This document shows, in pieces, positions 9,699 through 19,335 of a stretch of DNA of 64,000 bases (within the stretch, counting starts at the first letter, position 1; each line of letters begins with the position of its first letter). The notes under the pieces are model-generated. The model made no database searches. It was not told where the DNA came from and worked only from the letters and a program-made list of their open reading frames with translations. A program made the translations under genes and the position numbers. Origin of the DNA: Virgibacillus chiguensis (lineage in GTDB: Bacteria; Bacillota; Bacilli; Bacillales; Amphibacillaceae); contig NZ_FQXD01000016.1 of assembly GCF_900129865.1 (NCBI RefSeq), forward strand, positions 1 to 64,000. Reading direction: 5' to 3'.

Positions 9699-10695
9699 GA
9701 GAATGGCCTCCTCCTAATTCATAAAGATAACAGCGTGCTTTATGTGTGGGTGCTATGGATAATAGTTCAGGATTTGATTCTCTGCATTGATCCATTACAT
9801 GCGGGCAGCGGTCGGCAAAACGACAACCTTTAGGAAATAGATAGGCTGGAGGGACAGAACCTTTAATGGCACCGAGCCGTTTTACTTCTTTTTCTAAACT
9901 TGGTAAACTTTCTAATAGCCCAATGGTATAAGGGTGTTTCGTTTCTTCAAAAATAGCTTCGACAGTTGTTTCCTCAACGATTTGACCACCATACATTACC
10001 AGTACGCGATCTGCGTATTCGGCTACTACGCCAAGATCATGCGTGACTAAAAGGATGGACATATTTAAACGTTCTTTCATTTCCATGAGCAGGTCTAAAA
10101 TCTGCGCTTGAATGGTTACATCTAAGGCTGTAGAAGGTTCATCAGCTATGAGGAGTTTTGGATCACAAGATATGGCCATAGCGATCATTGCCCGTTGTCT
10201 CATTCCACCCGATAATTGATGTGGATACTCGTTCATAACTTCTTTTGCTCGTGGAAATCCAACTAAGTTCAGTAATTCAATAACTCTTTCCCGTGCAGCA
10301 TGCTTGGAGAGGTTTTTATGTTTTCGAATCGTTTCAACAATTTGGCTACCAATAGTATAGACTGGATTTAGTGCTGTCATCGGTTCTTGAAAAATCATTG
10401 CAATATCATTGCCACGTATTTTAGTCATCTGTTTACTGGATTTTGTTAATAAATTATCTCCTTCTAGGCAAATGGTTCCATCTACAATTTTTCCAGGCTT
10501 ATTTATCAATTGCATAATCGAGAGGGAAGTGATACTTTTTCCACTTCCTGATTCGCCAACAATAGCCAACGTTTCACCTTGATGTATTGTGAAATCTACA
10601 CCATCTACTGCGCGAGCGACAAAATTATTTTCTAAGTAAAAATACGTTTTTAAATTGCTTACTTCCAATACTGGATTTTCCTTCATTCGCTTCAC
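9658..10695 (-). CDS. appD: Oligopeptide ABC transporter ATP-binding protein (AppD/OppD type)
   Basis: This 345-aa ATPase shows Walker A GESGSGKS, signature LSGGMRQR, Walker B LLIADEP and the Cys-rich C-terminal motif CRFADRCPHVMDQC. It is the first gene of the operon, directly downstream of a sigma-A-like promoter at 10737-10766. The ribosome binding site (gaggtg) precedes the ATG at 10695. Its C-terminus overlaps the start of appF. Confidence 0.88.
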   Translation of the reverse strand: MKRMKENPVLEVSNLKTYFYLENNFVARAVDGVDFTIHQGETLAIVGESGSGKSITSLSIMQLINKPGKIVDGTICLEGDNLLTKSSKQMTKIRGNDIAMIFQEPMTALNPVYTIGSQIVETIRKHKNLSKHAARERVIELLNLVGFPRAKEVMNEYPHQLSGGMRQRAMIAMAISCDPKLLIADEPSTALDVTIQAQILDLLMEMKERLNMSILLVTHDLGVVAEYADRVLVMYGGQIVEETTVEAIFEETKHPYTIGLLESLPSLEKEVKRLGAIKGSVPPAYLFPKGCRFADRCPHVMDQCRESNPELLSIAPTHKARCYLYELGGGHSHDNRAKTTAEQKI

Positions 10696-10736
10696 CTCTA
10701 TGTAAAATCAATCTAAACCAGTAACATCTTAATTTG

Positions 10737-10766
10737 ATTATACACTGATTGTTAGAAAATTTTCAA
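10737..10766 (-). promoter_or_regulatory. Predicted sigma-A promoter of the app operon
   Basis: On the minus strand a -35 TTGAAA (10761-10766) and a perfect -10 TATAAT (10737-10742) are separated by 18 bp. The transcript would start about 35 bp before appD. No CodY or other operator could be assigned by eye. Confidence 0.6.
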
Positions 10767-10938
10767 TAATATTTTAAAATTAATATTCTCTATAAACAAA
10801 AGAATCAAATTATTTTTCGTTTAACTAGTCTAAGATTTCATATGGTTGTTTATAGTATAAAGCATCTTATGGTTGTAATATTTGCTTTTTCAATTATATA
10901 AATGAAGTACAATGGAGGTGTGTATCTTAGCATTTTTA

Positions 10939-10999
10939 AACCCTCATTTCTTCCTGAAGACTTGGCTTGTCGCCAAGTCTTCAGGAAGAAATGAGGGTT
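10939..10999. repeat. Perfect 28-bp inverted repeat with repeat A core
   Basis: Arms at 10939-10966 and 10972-10999 are exact reverse complements around a TTGTC loop. The inner part (acttggcttgtcgccaagt) is the repeat A core hairpin read from the other strand. The outer arms (ctcatttcttcctgaag) are unique. A T-rich run (gttatttttt) follows on the plus side only. It sits three bases past the stop of the minus-strand gene at 11002, so it probably also blocks transcription. Confidence 0.75.
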
Positions 11000-11001
11000 C
11001 G

Positions 11002-11484
11002 TTATTTTTTAGTATAAACTTTAAGTAAAATCCATTGAATGAAAGCCCCTATGCTAAGTCCGATAGGCAAGAATAGCATTGGTAGCCACATGGGGCCAAT
11101 TAAATATCCAAACACATGAAGTTTGGATGAAAAAATTAGCCCAATCGTGACAAAGTATGCAGAAAAAACGAGTGGTAGGTAAGCAAAAGGTCTTTCCCCT
11201 CCGCCAGCATCTTTGTAGGCGTCCCAGATGGCAAAAAAGTATAAACATGGATAAAACATCAGCCATAAATAATTGGTCCCTTCGATAGCTTCTTCAATCT
11301 TAAATTGAAAACTATAAATGATGATTTTATTAAAATTTCCCATAACATTAATGATAAATTCTAAGCCAATTAGTAATAGCCCCTTTACATACTTTTGATT
11401 TAATAATTGGCCAAATCCCGGCAAGGCAATACTCCATAGTATAGCTGCTAGTTTTTTACTTTTTTTGCTTAGGTTTGTATCCAT
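11002..11484 (-). CDS. Small polytopic membrane protein
   Basis: This 160-aa protein has four to five hydrophobic segments. It opens with a motif PGFGQLLNQKYVKG reminiscent of TM2/DUF5683-type membrane proteins, in which a Pro-Gly-Gly-Gln turn connects two helices. No enzymatic motif is visible. It lies 9 bp after the DUF3231 gene on the same strand and is probably co-transcribed with it. Function is unknown. Confidence 0.7.
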   Translation of the reverse strand: MDTNLSKKSKKLAAILWSIALPGFGQLLNQKYVKGLLLIGLEFIINVMGNFNKIIIYSFQFKIEEAIEGTNYLWLMFYPCLYFFAIWDAYKDAGGGERPFAYLPLVFSAYFVTIGLIFSSKLHVFGYLIGPMWLPMLFLPIGLSIGAFIQWILLKVYTKK

Positions 11485-11493
11485 ATAGACAAC

Positions 11494-12498
11494 CTATTCC
11501 ACTAAGTCATTTCGATTAGCGGCCATGGGAGGTTGTTCGAGCCATCCATGACGGATAAGGATCTTCATACCTTCGTTGGCGTACTTTCCTACTTCTGCCA
11601 TTAAACGTGCATATTGCACACTTAGATCATGTCTGGGGCTTCTAGACATAGAGACGCTATATTGTCCAATACTGGAAGCGATGAGGTTCGCAACGAAGGT
11701 CACCATGAGTCGATCGGAAAACGGAGCAGTTGTAGAATCCGTTACCTCTGAAGTTCTTAAAAGTGCTCCATCGGATAAGAAATCTTCATGAAGAATAGAT
11801 GTAAACACTTCTAAATGCTTACCGGATATATCTCTTCCTTTTTGGAAGAATTTCTTCACTTCATTGGATTGAGCTACTTGACTAAACCCTGTAATCATAG
11901 CATGGCCTAAAGCATTGCGTTTAGAGTGAAAGACTAAGTTAGTTACTTCTATACCTAATAAAGGTCTGCGTTCACCGAGCCACCCAGTCATGTAATTTTT
12001 ATCTTCTACAAATGTGATGGTTTCTGAATGAGGTATTCTTGGAGAACGAATGTATATTGCTTTTTCTTTCTCTAGTTCTTTTGCTTGTTTATTTAAAGAA
12101 ATAGCAGCTTTTAAATTTTTAGCGTAGTAATCGTTGACATCTTTATGATCTGCGACGGAAAGAGCTAAACTGTATGTGTCTAACATAAAAAATGTCATAT
12201 TAAAAATATACTCTAAATAAAGGGTGTCCGAGAATAGACGAGGTGCATTTAAATTAATATCTTCGTCTGTAAATCCTTTAGGTATATGAAAATTTGCTTT
12301 TTTAAATAGCTCTTCCATATGATGAATATTTCTTTCAATTAACTGTAATGTTTCTTGTAATATGTTTTGAATATCAGGATCCTCTACATGTTGAAGAAAA
12401 TGTTTCATGCCGTATTTTATAATCGTATCACTTTCGTAAGTGTCCCATAACGTCGAAATATCTGAAGCTGTAAAATAGTTCGTGTATAAATTATTCAA
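11494..12498 (-). CDS. DUF3231 family protein
   Basis: The 334-aa product matches what I recall of DUF3231: an all-helical protein made of two related halves, each a four-helix bundle of ferritin-like appearance. The second half begins around residue 170. The N-terminal helix contains TASDISTLWDTYESD and the first bundle contains HHMEELFKKANFHIPKGFTDEDIN, both typical of the family in Bacillaceae. There is no signal peptide. Its role is unknown; relatives are often encoded near sporulation or stress genes. It forms a two-gene minus-strand unit with the downstream membrane protein. Confidence 0.75.
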   Translation of the reverse strand: MNNLYTNYFTASDISTLWDTYESDTIIKYGMKHFLQHVEDPDIQNILQETLQLIERNIHHMEELFKKANFHIPKGFTDEDINLNAPRLFSDTLYLEYIFNMTFFMLDTYSLALSVADHKDVNDYYAKNLKAAISLNKQAKELEKEKAIYIRSPRIPHSETITFVEDKNYMTGWLGERRPLLGIEVTNLVFHSKRNALGHAMITGFSQVAQSNEVKKFFQKGRDISGKHLEVFTSILHEDFLSDGALLRTSEVTDSTTAPFSDRLMVTFVANLIASSIGQYSVSMSRSPRHDLSVQYARLMAEVGKYANEGMKILIRHGWLEQPPMAANRNDLVE

Positions 12499-12721
12499 TA
12501 ATATAACTCCCTTCCTGTTCGATTTGTACTATGGTGTATCACGTGAAAAAATAATCTCTCATTTCATTCAATCAGGATAATCATAAAAAAAACGTTATTG
12601 AATAACTCGCTTTCTCTATGTGACGATTAGTTTTGTCAGATCCTAGAATTTTATACGGATGAATAAAAGGAGGATGTGAAGGGCATAAGAAAAAGGAAGT
12701 TCATAAAAGGGATGTGATGGC

Positions 12722-14266
12722 ATGGGAAGACGAGTAATAAAAAGAAACAATCAAAACGCACAAACAGATGATAATAATTTCAATACATATTTGACATCTT
12801 CTTTAAAGGAGAATCTCGACAGTATTCAAAAAATGCTCGGAAACCCTGTTGATTTAGTTATAAGGAACTTCTATTTCGCAAAGCACGCCTGTGCCATTAT
12901 CTATATTGATGGACTGAGTAACAAACAGCAAATTGAAGAAAATGTGCTAAGGGAATTGGAGAGATTGGAGCAAAGTGATCAAACAGCAGAATTAAATACA
13001 TCGAATTTATTAGCTATTATTCATGAACAATTAATTAGTATTTCTAGCATAAAAAATGTAGATACCATGGATAAATTATCACTTGGACTATTGTCAGGAA
13101 GTTCTGTGCTTTTGCTTGACGGTGTGGAGCGTGTTTTGTTATTAGAGACCAAAGAATGGGAAAGTCGCGCGATACAGGAACCTGTATCAGAAGCACTTAT
13201 TCGTGGCCCAAGAGAAGGGTTTGTAGAAAACTTAAACACCAATATCGTTTTAATCAGAAGACAAATACGTGACCCTAATCTACATTTCAAAGAATATGAT
13301 ATAGGAAGAAGGTCAAAGAAAAAGCTTGTATTAGCTTATATATCTGGGATTATTCATCCAGAGCTATTAAAGGAAGTTAAAAAGAGACTATCCTCCATTG
13401 ACACAGATGATGCAATGGAATCAGGATATATTGAGCAATGGATTGAAGATAGTTTCTTGTCTCCTTTTCCACAAATATTTAATAGTGAACGACCTGATAA
13501 AGCAGCTTCTGCCCTCATAAAAGGTAAATTTATTATCTTGCTAGATGGAACACCTTTTGTTCTCATCGCACCTACAGAAATAGGTGGAGCATTTAAATCA
13601 CCAGAAGATTATTACGAGCGTTGGTTAATTAGTTCATTGATAAGAGTGTTACGTTATTTAGCAGCTTTTATAACCATGTTCCTACCTGCTCTGTATATTG
13701 CTTTAGTTTCCTATCATCAAGGGATGATTCCATCCCAGTTAGCTTTTTCAATTGCATCTACAAGGGAAGGTGTGCCATTTCCTGCTTTTGTTGAAGCTGT
13801 TTTAATGGGAGTTACTATGGAACTGTTAAGAGAAGCTGGTGCGCGATTACCAAAAACAATTGGGCAAACCATTGGTATTGTTGGAGGGTTAGTTATTGGG
13901 GAAGCAGCCGTTTCAGCAGGTGTTGTAAGTCCAATTATGGTTATTGTAGTCGCTTTAACAGCAGTGGCATCATTTACAATCCCCATGTACAGTGTCGCTA
14001 TTTCCTTTCGAATGGTTCGATTCGGATTTATGGCAGCAGCGGCTTTTTTAGGCTTGTATGGCATTATCCTCGCCTATATTATGGTCAATATTCATATCGT
14101 CAATTTAAAAAGCTTTGGTGTTCCTTACTCTACTCCATATGCGCCGACGTTTATTAGTGATTGGAAGGACTTGGTTTTACGTATGCCAGCACCAATGTTA
14201 GGGAGAAGACCGGAATACTTACAAACGAAAGATAAAATATCAGCAAAAAAACGGAGGAGTAAATGA
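12722..14266 (+). CDS. Spore germinant receptor A subunit (GerA/GerKA family)
   Basis: This 514-aa protein has the GerA layout: a soluble N-terminal region of about 290 residues containing LLSGSSVLLLDGVERVLLLETKEWESR and EPVSEALIRGPREGF, then four to five membrane segments. The conserved FPAFVEAVLMGVTMELLREAGARLP stretch and a basic C-terminal tail follow. A subunits sit in the spore inner membrane and act with a B subunit (germinant binding) and a C-subunit lipoprotein. The stop overlaps the next gene by 4 bp. A ribosome binding site (gggatgtgatgg) precedes the ATG. The particular receptor (gerA, gerB or gerK type) cannot be fixed by eye. Confidence 0.88.
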   Translation: MGRRVIKRNNQNAQTDDNNFNTYLTSSLKENLDSIQKMLGNPVDLVIRNFYFAKHACAIIYIDGLSNKQQIEENVLRELERLEQSDQTAELNTSNLLAIIHEQLISISSIKNVDTMDKLSLGLLSGSSVLLLDGVERVLLLETKEWESRAIQEPVSEALIRGPREGFVENLNTNIVLIRRQIRDPNLHFKEYDIGRRSKKKLVLAYISGIIHPELLKEVKKRLSSIDTDDAMESGYIEQWIEDSFLSPFPQIFNSERPDKAASALIKGKFIILLDGTPFVLIAPTEIGGAFKSPEDYYERWLISSLIRVLRYLAAFITMFLPALYIALVSYHQGMIPSQLAFSIASTREGVPFPAFVEAVLMGVTMELLREAGARLPKTIGQTIGIVGGLVIGEAAVSAGVVSPIMVIVVALTAVASFTIPMYSVAISFRMVRFGFMAAAAFLGLYGIILAYIMVNIHIVNLKSFGVPYSTPYAPTFISDWKDLVLRMPAPMLGRRPEYLQTKDKISAKKRRSK

Positions 14267-15402
14267 TGTATCAGTTTAAATATGCCGATGATAAAATTAG
14301 CGACAATGAGTTAATGATTACCATTCCCTCTATAACCATTGGTGTAGGTGTACTCAGCTTACCAAGTTTAATTGCTGAGGATACAATAGGATCTGACGGA
14401 TGGATTCCAATTATAAGCGCTGGAGTTTTTTTTGTCGCATTAGCTTGGTTAATTGTTAAAGTTGCTTCGATGTATCCGAACCAACCCTTTATTAGTTTTG
14501 CATCCGTTTTACTATCAAAGCCAATAGCTACTGTACTAACTATTTTACTTGCTTTACAAGGCTTTTTTATTACAGCATTTGTTTTACGAATTATTGCTGA
14601 TCTTGCGAAAGAATATTTATTTGATCGTACACCGGTAGAAGTGATTTCCCTTTGCTTTCTCCTCGTAGTAAGTTATGCGGTTTCTGGATCAAGAGTAGGT
14701 TTGTTTCGCTTAAATATGATGTTTTTTCCGATCATTATTTTTATCATTGTGTTTGTCGGCATATTTTCTATTAATTGGTATGATGCCAGCAATTTTCTGC
14801 CGGTGTTTCAAACTGACTTCCGAGGATACCTAAATGCATCCAGGAATAGCTTATTTTCCCTAACTGGATTATTTGTTTTATTTTTTTACACGTCGCTAGT
14901 ACGTAAACCAGATAAAGCCCCTAAAAAAGCGGTTTATGGTATGACAATGGTTTCTATATTTTATATATTTATTTATTTTATGTGTATCGGTGTGTTTGGC
15001 TATGCGGGAACAGCTAATGTCAATTACCCCATTGTTGAAATCGCGAAAGAAGTTGAAATACCCGGAGGTGTTTTTGAAAGGTTCGATTCTATTTTCTTTG
15101 TAATTTGGATAATGGCCGTTTTTAACACGGTTACAATGGCTTTTGATTCTTCTTTGTATGCTTTGAAGTCTGTTTTTAATTTGAAAAAAATCCACTATAT
15201 ATTGTTTTTAACGCCGGTGTTGTTTTTTGTGGCGATGATTCCTAAGGATGTAATAGATGTTAGAGAATTCGGTGATTTCGTAAGTTTGTATGGTCTAGTA
15301 ATTACAACACTAACAGCAATCGTGTTATTTACGATTGCATCTGTGAAAAAAAAAGTCAGTTCCGAAGCAAACACTTCTAAAAGGAGGAACTCTAAATCAT
15401 GA
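14263..15402 (+). CDS. Spore germinant receptor B subunit (GerAB/GerKB family permease)
   Basis: This 379-aa, ten-segment membrane protein belongs to the endospore germination permease branch of the APC superfamily. The first helix contains the unwound-helix motif GVGVLSLPSLIAE where amino acid germinants bind in this family. It overlaps the A subunit by 4 bp, and its TGA overlaps the ATG of a 55-aa downstream gene, so the three are translationally coupled. No C-subunit lipoprotein gene follows; the next large gene is an amidase. Confidence 0.88.
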   Translation: MMYQFKYADDKISDNELMITIPSITIGVGVLSLPSLIAEDTIGSDGWIPIISAGVFFVALAWLIVKVASMYPNQPFISFASVLLSKPIATVLTILLALQGFFITAFVLRIIADLAKEYLFDRTPVEVISLCFLLVVSYAVSGSRVGLFRLNMMFFPIIIFIIVFVGIFSINWYDASNFLPVFQTDFRGYLNASRNSLFSLTGLFVLFFYTSLVRKPDKAPKKAVYGMTMVSIFYIFIYFMCIGVFGYAGTANVNYPIVEIAKEVEIPGGVFERFDSIFFVIWIMAVFNTVTMAFDSSLYALKSVFNLKKIHYILFLTPVLFFVAMIPKDVIDVREFGDFVSLYGLVITTLTAIVLFTIASVKKKVSSEANTSKRRNSKS

Positions 15403-15566
15403 ATTATTGGACAGAGTATTTACCTAATTGGAGACAAATTTACTATACAGCGATTGCCTTTGTAATTCCATTTTTGTTGTATCAAATAAATAAGAGATTA
15501 CACCACTACGGTGATCCATCTTGGAAAAAAGATAATGCAGACGAAACGCCGCGAGAAGATGAGTAG
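15399..15566 (+). CDS. 55-aa single-TM protein in the germinant receptor operon (candidate D subunit)
   Basis: The ATG at 15399 overlaps the stop of the B-subunit gene (ATGA), with an aaggagg ribosome binding site at 15381-15387. The product begins MNYWTEYLPNWRQ, has one membrane helix (about residues 15-30, YYTAIAFVIPFLLYQI), and ends in an acidic, charged tail (KDNADETPREDE). Small D-subunit proteins occur in some gerA-type operons and modulate receptor activity, but those usually have two membrane helices; this one has one. Coupling and position make it a real gene; the D-subunit role is inference. Confidence 0.65.
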   Translation: MNYWTEYLPNWRQIYYTAIAFVIPFLLYQINKRLHHYGDPSWKKDNADETPREDE

Positions 15567-15628
15567 CAATTTGGTAATAACTATTTATTAATGTTAGACT
15601 AATGAAAAATGGGTATTGAGGTGCAGTA

Positions 15629-17134
15629 GTGAAAACGAGCGAATTTAGAAACTATGATGCAGTGAATTTAGCTGATTTAGTAAAGAAAGGCGAGACGACA
15701 GAAGAAGAACTTTTGCTAGCTTCATTAGAACAACTTGCACAAGTAAATCCTACTTTGAATGCAGTTATTTCCGAACGTAAGGAAAAAGCGCTTCAAGAAT
15801 GGAAAGATATGACGCAAAAAAGGCCGTTTCGCGGTGTGCCTGTTTTGCTAAAGAATACGGGGCAACAATTAAAAGGGGAGCGGACGACCTCAGGCTCCAA
15901 GTTATTGAAACAGTATGCTTCCGTAGCAAAACAAGATTCTCATTTTGTGCGTGCTTTTCGTGATGCTGGTTTTCAATTTATTGGTCATACGAACACACCA
16001 GAGTTTGGCTTGAAAAATATTACGGAACCTGAAACAGATGGTCCAACTCGAAACCCTTGGAATGTGGCCTATTCACCAGGTGGGTCAAGTGGCGGTTCGG
16101 CAGCCGCGGTTGCAGCTGGCATTGTTCCGTTGGCAGGAGCTAGCGATGGTGGGGGGTCGATTCGCATTCCTGCTTCTTTTACAGGACTGTTTGGTTTAAA
16201 GCCAACGAGAGGGAGAACACCAGTAGGTCCGGGAGCAGGTCGCCAGTGGCACGGCGCTGCGATTGATTTTGTCTTATCAAGAAGTGTGCGAGATAGTGCG
16301 GCAATGCTGGATGTATTACAGACAAGTCAACCTGAAGCTGCCTTTCAAGCACCGCTCTATTTGGAAAGCTACTTGGAAACGATGAAGCAACCGCCAAAAG
16401 AAGAGCTTCGCATCGCTTATTCTGTTACATCACCTGTCGGTACGCCTGTATCCAATGAAGCCAAAGAAGCGGTCATGAAAACGGTTCAATGGTTGGAGCG
16501 GTTAGGCTACCAAATAGAGGAAAATGATCCTCCCATTAATGGAAAGGAACTTATGCGAAACTATTATTTAATGAATAGTGGAGAAATCGCTACTGTCGGT
16601 ATGCAGTTAGAGAAAATGATTGGAAGAAAGATTACTAGTGATGATGTGGAATTGGAAACTTGGCTGTTGCATTGTGCTGGGCAGTCTGTATCAGCAGCTG
16701 CGTTTTCCTCAAGTATTGCTTCATGGGATGTGGCAGCAGCTGCAATGGCTCATTTTCATAAAGGCTATGATTTCTATATTACCCCTACTACTGCTTTCAC
16801 AGCACCTAAAGTCGGAGAATTATCGTGGGATACTATAGAGAAAAAACGGTGGATAGCAAAAATGGAGAATGCCAAAGCACATGAGCAACAAGAGATTATT
16901 TATGATATGTTTTTGCCGAGTCTAACCTATACGCCATTTACACAATTGGCTAATTTAACCGGACAGCCTGCTATGTCTCTACCACTTCATGTAACAAGTG
17001 AAAATATGCCTTTAGGCGTACAAATTATGGCTAATAAGGGAGAAGAGCATAGGTTATTACAATTAGCTTATCAATTGGAAGAAACCGACCTATGGCAAGG
17101 AATGAAAGGAAATCCATATTACAATCCTATGTAA
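15629..17134 (+). CDS. Amidase signature family hydrolase
   Basis: This 501-aa enzyme has the Ser-cisSer-Lys triad of the amidase signature family: Lys75 (VPVLLKNTG), the glycine/serine-rich block [10 protein letters not shown] at 151-160 with the cis-Ser, and the nucleophile Ser177 in [11 protein letters not shown]. It hydrolyses an amide bond of unknown substrate. It is close in layout to B. subtilis YerM and to GatA, but no gatC or gatB is adjacent, so a role in tRNA transamidation is unlikely. The start is GTG at 15629 with ribosome binding site gaggtg five bases upstream. It is monocistronic. Confidence 0.88.
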   Translation: MKTSEFRNYDAVNLADLVKKGETTEEELLLASLEQLAQVNPTLNAVISERKEKALQEWKDMTQKRPFRGVPVLLKNTGQQLKGERTTSGSKLLKQYASVAKQDSHFVRAFRDAGFQFIGHTNTPEFGLKNITEPETDGPTRNPWNVAYSPGGSSGGSAAAVAAGIVPLAGASDGGGSIRIPASFTGLFGLKPTRGRTPVGPGAGRQWHGAAIDFVLSRSVRDSAAMLDVLQTSQPEAAFQAPLYLESYLETMKQPPKEELRIAYSVTSPVGTPVSNEAKEAVMKTVQWLERLGYQIEENDPPINGKELMRNYYLMNSGEIATVGMQLEKMIGRKITSDDVELETWLLHCAGQSVSAAAFSSSIASWDVAAAAMAHFHKGYDFYITPTTAFTAPKVGELSWDTIEKKRWIAKMENAKAHEQQEIIYDMFLPSLTYTPFTQLANLTGQPAMSLPLHVTSENMPLGVQIMANKGEEHRLLQLAYQLEETDLWQGMKGNPYYNPM

Positions 17135-17732
17135 TAGGCGTGTGCATGATACAAATTAACGTGAGTTCATTCCTCTTAAAAAAAACGGGTAATTTAGATT
17201 TTGTGTTACTTTTTAAGAGGAAACTAGACTCTTACATGGTTGAATTTGTATAAGATGATGTACTTTTTGCGAAGTTTGGAGAGCTTCATGTGATAGAATA
17301 TTGAAAATAAGGAGGAGGCATGCTTTCCTAATTTACTTTGATTTCAAATTAATTTTTTTAATCTTGTTAAAAATAACATTAGTAGGTTTTATTGATTTCC
17401 TATTTTCAAGCGCACCAATCACATATATAATAAATAGTATGCGTTTGCATTGTAATTATATTTTTCTAAATATTATATCACATGCAGACGTTTCGTTTGT
17501 TCACGTAGCAATAAATAGAAAATACCATGTTGCTATTGGAAGCTTGACTTTATTCATTTGGTGTATGCCATTCACTATCAAGTATGCTCTATCCCAAGAA
17601 CCTTATGACTTTAGTCAGGAGAGGTTCAAATTTTTCACGTATACTATTGGAAAAATATACGTAAAATAAAGCCTTTCGCCATAAGACGTGGCGATAAATC
17701 AATTTTTTCTATATTTGGAAAGGGGAAAAAGT
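17135..17732. other. Gap after the amidase gene
   Basis: Contains an inverted repeat (tcctcttaaaaa at 17171 and tttttaagagga at 17210-17221) that may act in termination. A strong ribosome binding site (aaggaggagg, about 17307) is followed by an ATG that stops after three codons (atgctttcctaa). A TTG-started open frame of 122 codons (17301-17669) overlaps it, but its composition is not convincing. A repeat A copy ends the gap just before the AbgT gene. Confidence 0.4.
17660..17712 (+). repeat. Repeat A, degenerate copy
   Basis: Retains ctttcgccataagac and gtggcgataaatcaattttttct. The 5' third is missing. It abuts the ribosome binding site of the AbgT-family gene, so it would lie in its mRNA leader. 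Confidence 0.6.
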
Positions 17733-19253
17733 ATGGGGAAGAAAAAAGGAATATTCCAACGATCGTTGGATGGGGTAGAGGTAGTAGGTAATAAATTACC
17801 TCATCCTGTCACATTATTCGCAATATTATCGTTGTTGGTATTGCTTTTATCTGCAGCCCTGTCTTCGCTGGGTATTAGTGTTGAGCACCCAGGTGAAGAA
17901 GGAGAAATGGTTGAGATAAAAAATTTATTAAACGGAGAAGGAATCAACTATATATTTTCAAGTATGACCGATAACTTTATTGGTTTCGCGCCACTTGGCG
18001 TAGTCCTATTGACGATGCTTGGAATTGGAATTGCCGAGAGAGCAGGGTTAATTAGCGCCATATTGCGTGGATTCGTGCTAGCGGTTCCCAAGCGATTTAT
18101 TACATTAGGCTTAGTATTTGCAGGGATCATGTCAAGTGTCGCTTCTGATGCAGGTTACGTCGTACTGCCACCGCTTGGAGCATTATTGTTTGCCGCTGTT
18201 GGTCGCCATCCATTAGCCGGGCTAGCTGCTGCTTTTGCAGGGGTCTCTGGAGGCTTTAGTGCGAACCTAGCGTTATCAGGTACAGATGCATTGTTAGGTG
18301 AACTTACCATTGCAGCAGCTACCATCGTTGATCCTGCTTACGCTGAGGGTATGAGTATTGCCATGAACTGGTGGTTTATTGGTGTTTCAGTATTTGTATT
18401 AACACTTATTGGCGCATGGGTAACCGAACGAGTTATTGAACCGAGGTTAGGTACATACAAAGGAGAATATGAAGAAACAGTTGAAAAGCTAACAAGTTTA
18501 GAAAAGAAAGGTCTTGTATGGGCTGCGGTTTCTGTAGTGGTGTCTCTTATTTTAGCAGTGCTACTCGTTGTTCCAGAAGGAGCTCCAATGCGTGGAATAG
18601 GAGAGCGACCAATTATTGAGTCGCCATTTATGGATTCACTTGTACCTATTATTGCGATTTTATTCTTTATTCCAGGTCTTGTTTACGGTATTGCAACGAA
18701 GGCAGTGAAAAATGATAAGGACGTTGCTTATAAACTTTCCGACACAATGGCTTCCATGGGAATGTTTATTGTACTAGCATTTACTGCTGGTCAATTTGTC
18801 GCTTACTTTAACGAGTCTAATATGGGGTTAGTGTTAGGGGTTTACGGTGCGGATTTTTTGCAAAGTATTGATTTGACAGGTATCCCTCTAGTTATAGTAT
18901 TTATTATATTAGCAGGGGTTATTAATATCTTTATAGGAAGTGCCTCTGCAAAATGGGCGATGATGGCGCCGATATTTGTGCCAATTATGATGCAATTAGG
19001 TTATTCGCCAGAGTTAACGCAGATGGCTTATCGTATTGCTGATTCATCTACAAATATTATTTCACCACTTTTAACCTATTTTGCAATCATTATCGCTTTT
19101 GCACAAAAATACGATAAGAAAATGGGGATAGGTACACTTGTTTCTACGATGATTCCTTATTCTATTTTCTTTCTTATTGGATGGACAATTATGCTTGTTA
19201 TTTGGATGTTAATCGGAGTTGAACTAGGCCCTGGTGCGCCAATTTCTTATTAA
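17733..19253 (+). CDS. AbgT family transporter (p-aminobenzoyl-glutamate type)
   Basis: This 506-aa membrane protein has about 12 segments and family motifs. An N-terminal LPHPVTLFAILSLLVLL follows a basic leader, and ASDAGYVVLPPLGALLFAAVGRHPLAGLAAAFAGVSGGFSANL (hairpin region) and IFIGSASAKWAMMAPIFVPIMM follow further on. AbgT proteins import p-aminobenzoyl-glutamate or act as drug exporters of folate-like compounds. The ATG at 17733 is chosen because an aaagggg ribosome binding site precedes it; the upstream in-frame extension lies in repeat A. The amidase next door is compatible with cleavage of an imported amide, which is only a suggestion. Confidence 0.85.
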   Translation: MGKKKGIFQRSLDGVEVVGNKLPHPVTLFAILSLLVLLLSAALSSLGISVEHPGEEGEMVEIKNLLNGEGINYIFSSMTDNFIGFAPLGVVLLTMLGIGIAERAGLISAILRGFVLAVPKRFITLGLVFAGIMSSVASDAGYVVLPPLGALLFAAVGRHPLAGLAAAFAGVSGGFSANLALSGTDALLGELTIAAATIVDPAYAEGMSIAMNWWFIGVSVFVLTLIGAWVTERVIEPRLGTYKGEYEETVEKLTSLEKKGLVWAAVSVVVSLILAVLLVVPEGAPMRGIGERPIIESPFMDSLVPIIAILFFIPGLVYGIATKAVKNDKDVAYKLSDTMASMGMFIVLAFTAGQFVAYFNESNMGLVLGVYGADFLQSIDLTGIPLVIVFIILAGVINIFIGSASAKWAMMAPIFVPIMMQLGYSPELTQMAYRIADSSTNIISPLLTYFAIIIAFAQKYDKKMGIGTLVSTMIPYSIFFLIGWTIMLVIWMLIGVELGPGAPISY

Positions 19254-19289
19254 TAAAGATGATCACTGATGTGACAATATGCCATGAAA

Positions 19290-19335
19290 AGAACCTCGTA
19301 TTCAATCTAATTGGGTAGCGAGGTTCTATTTATTT
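19290..19335 (+). terminator. Intrinsic terminator after the AbgT-family gene
   Basis: Stem agaacctcg (19290-19298) pairs with cgaggttct (19319-19327) and is followed by atttattt. It lies 36 bp after the stop codon. Confidence 0.75.

Noticed and set aside
17301-17669. 122-codon open frame between the amidase and AbgT genes
   Set aside because: TTG start, AT-rich composition and no recognisable fold. The strong ribosome binding site near 17307 serves an ATG that stops after three codons. Part of the frame lies in repeat A. Probably noncoding or a relic.
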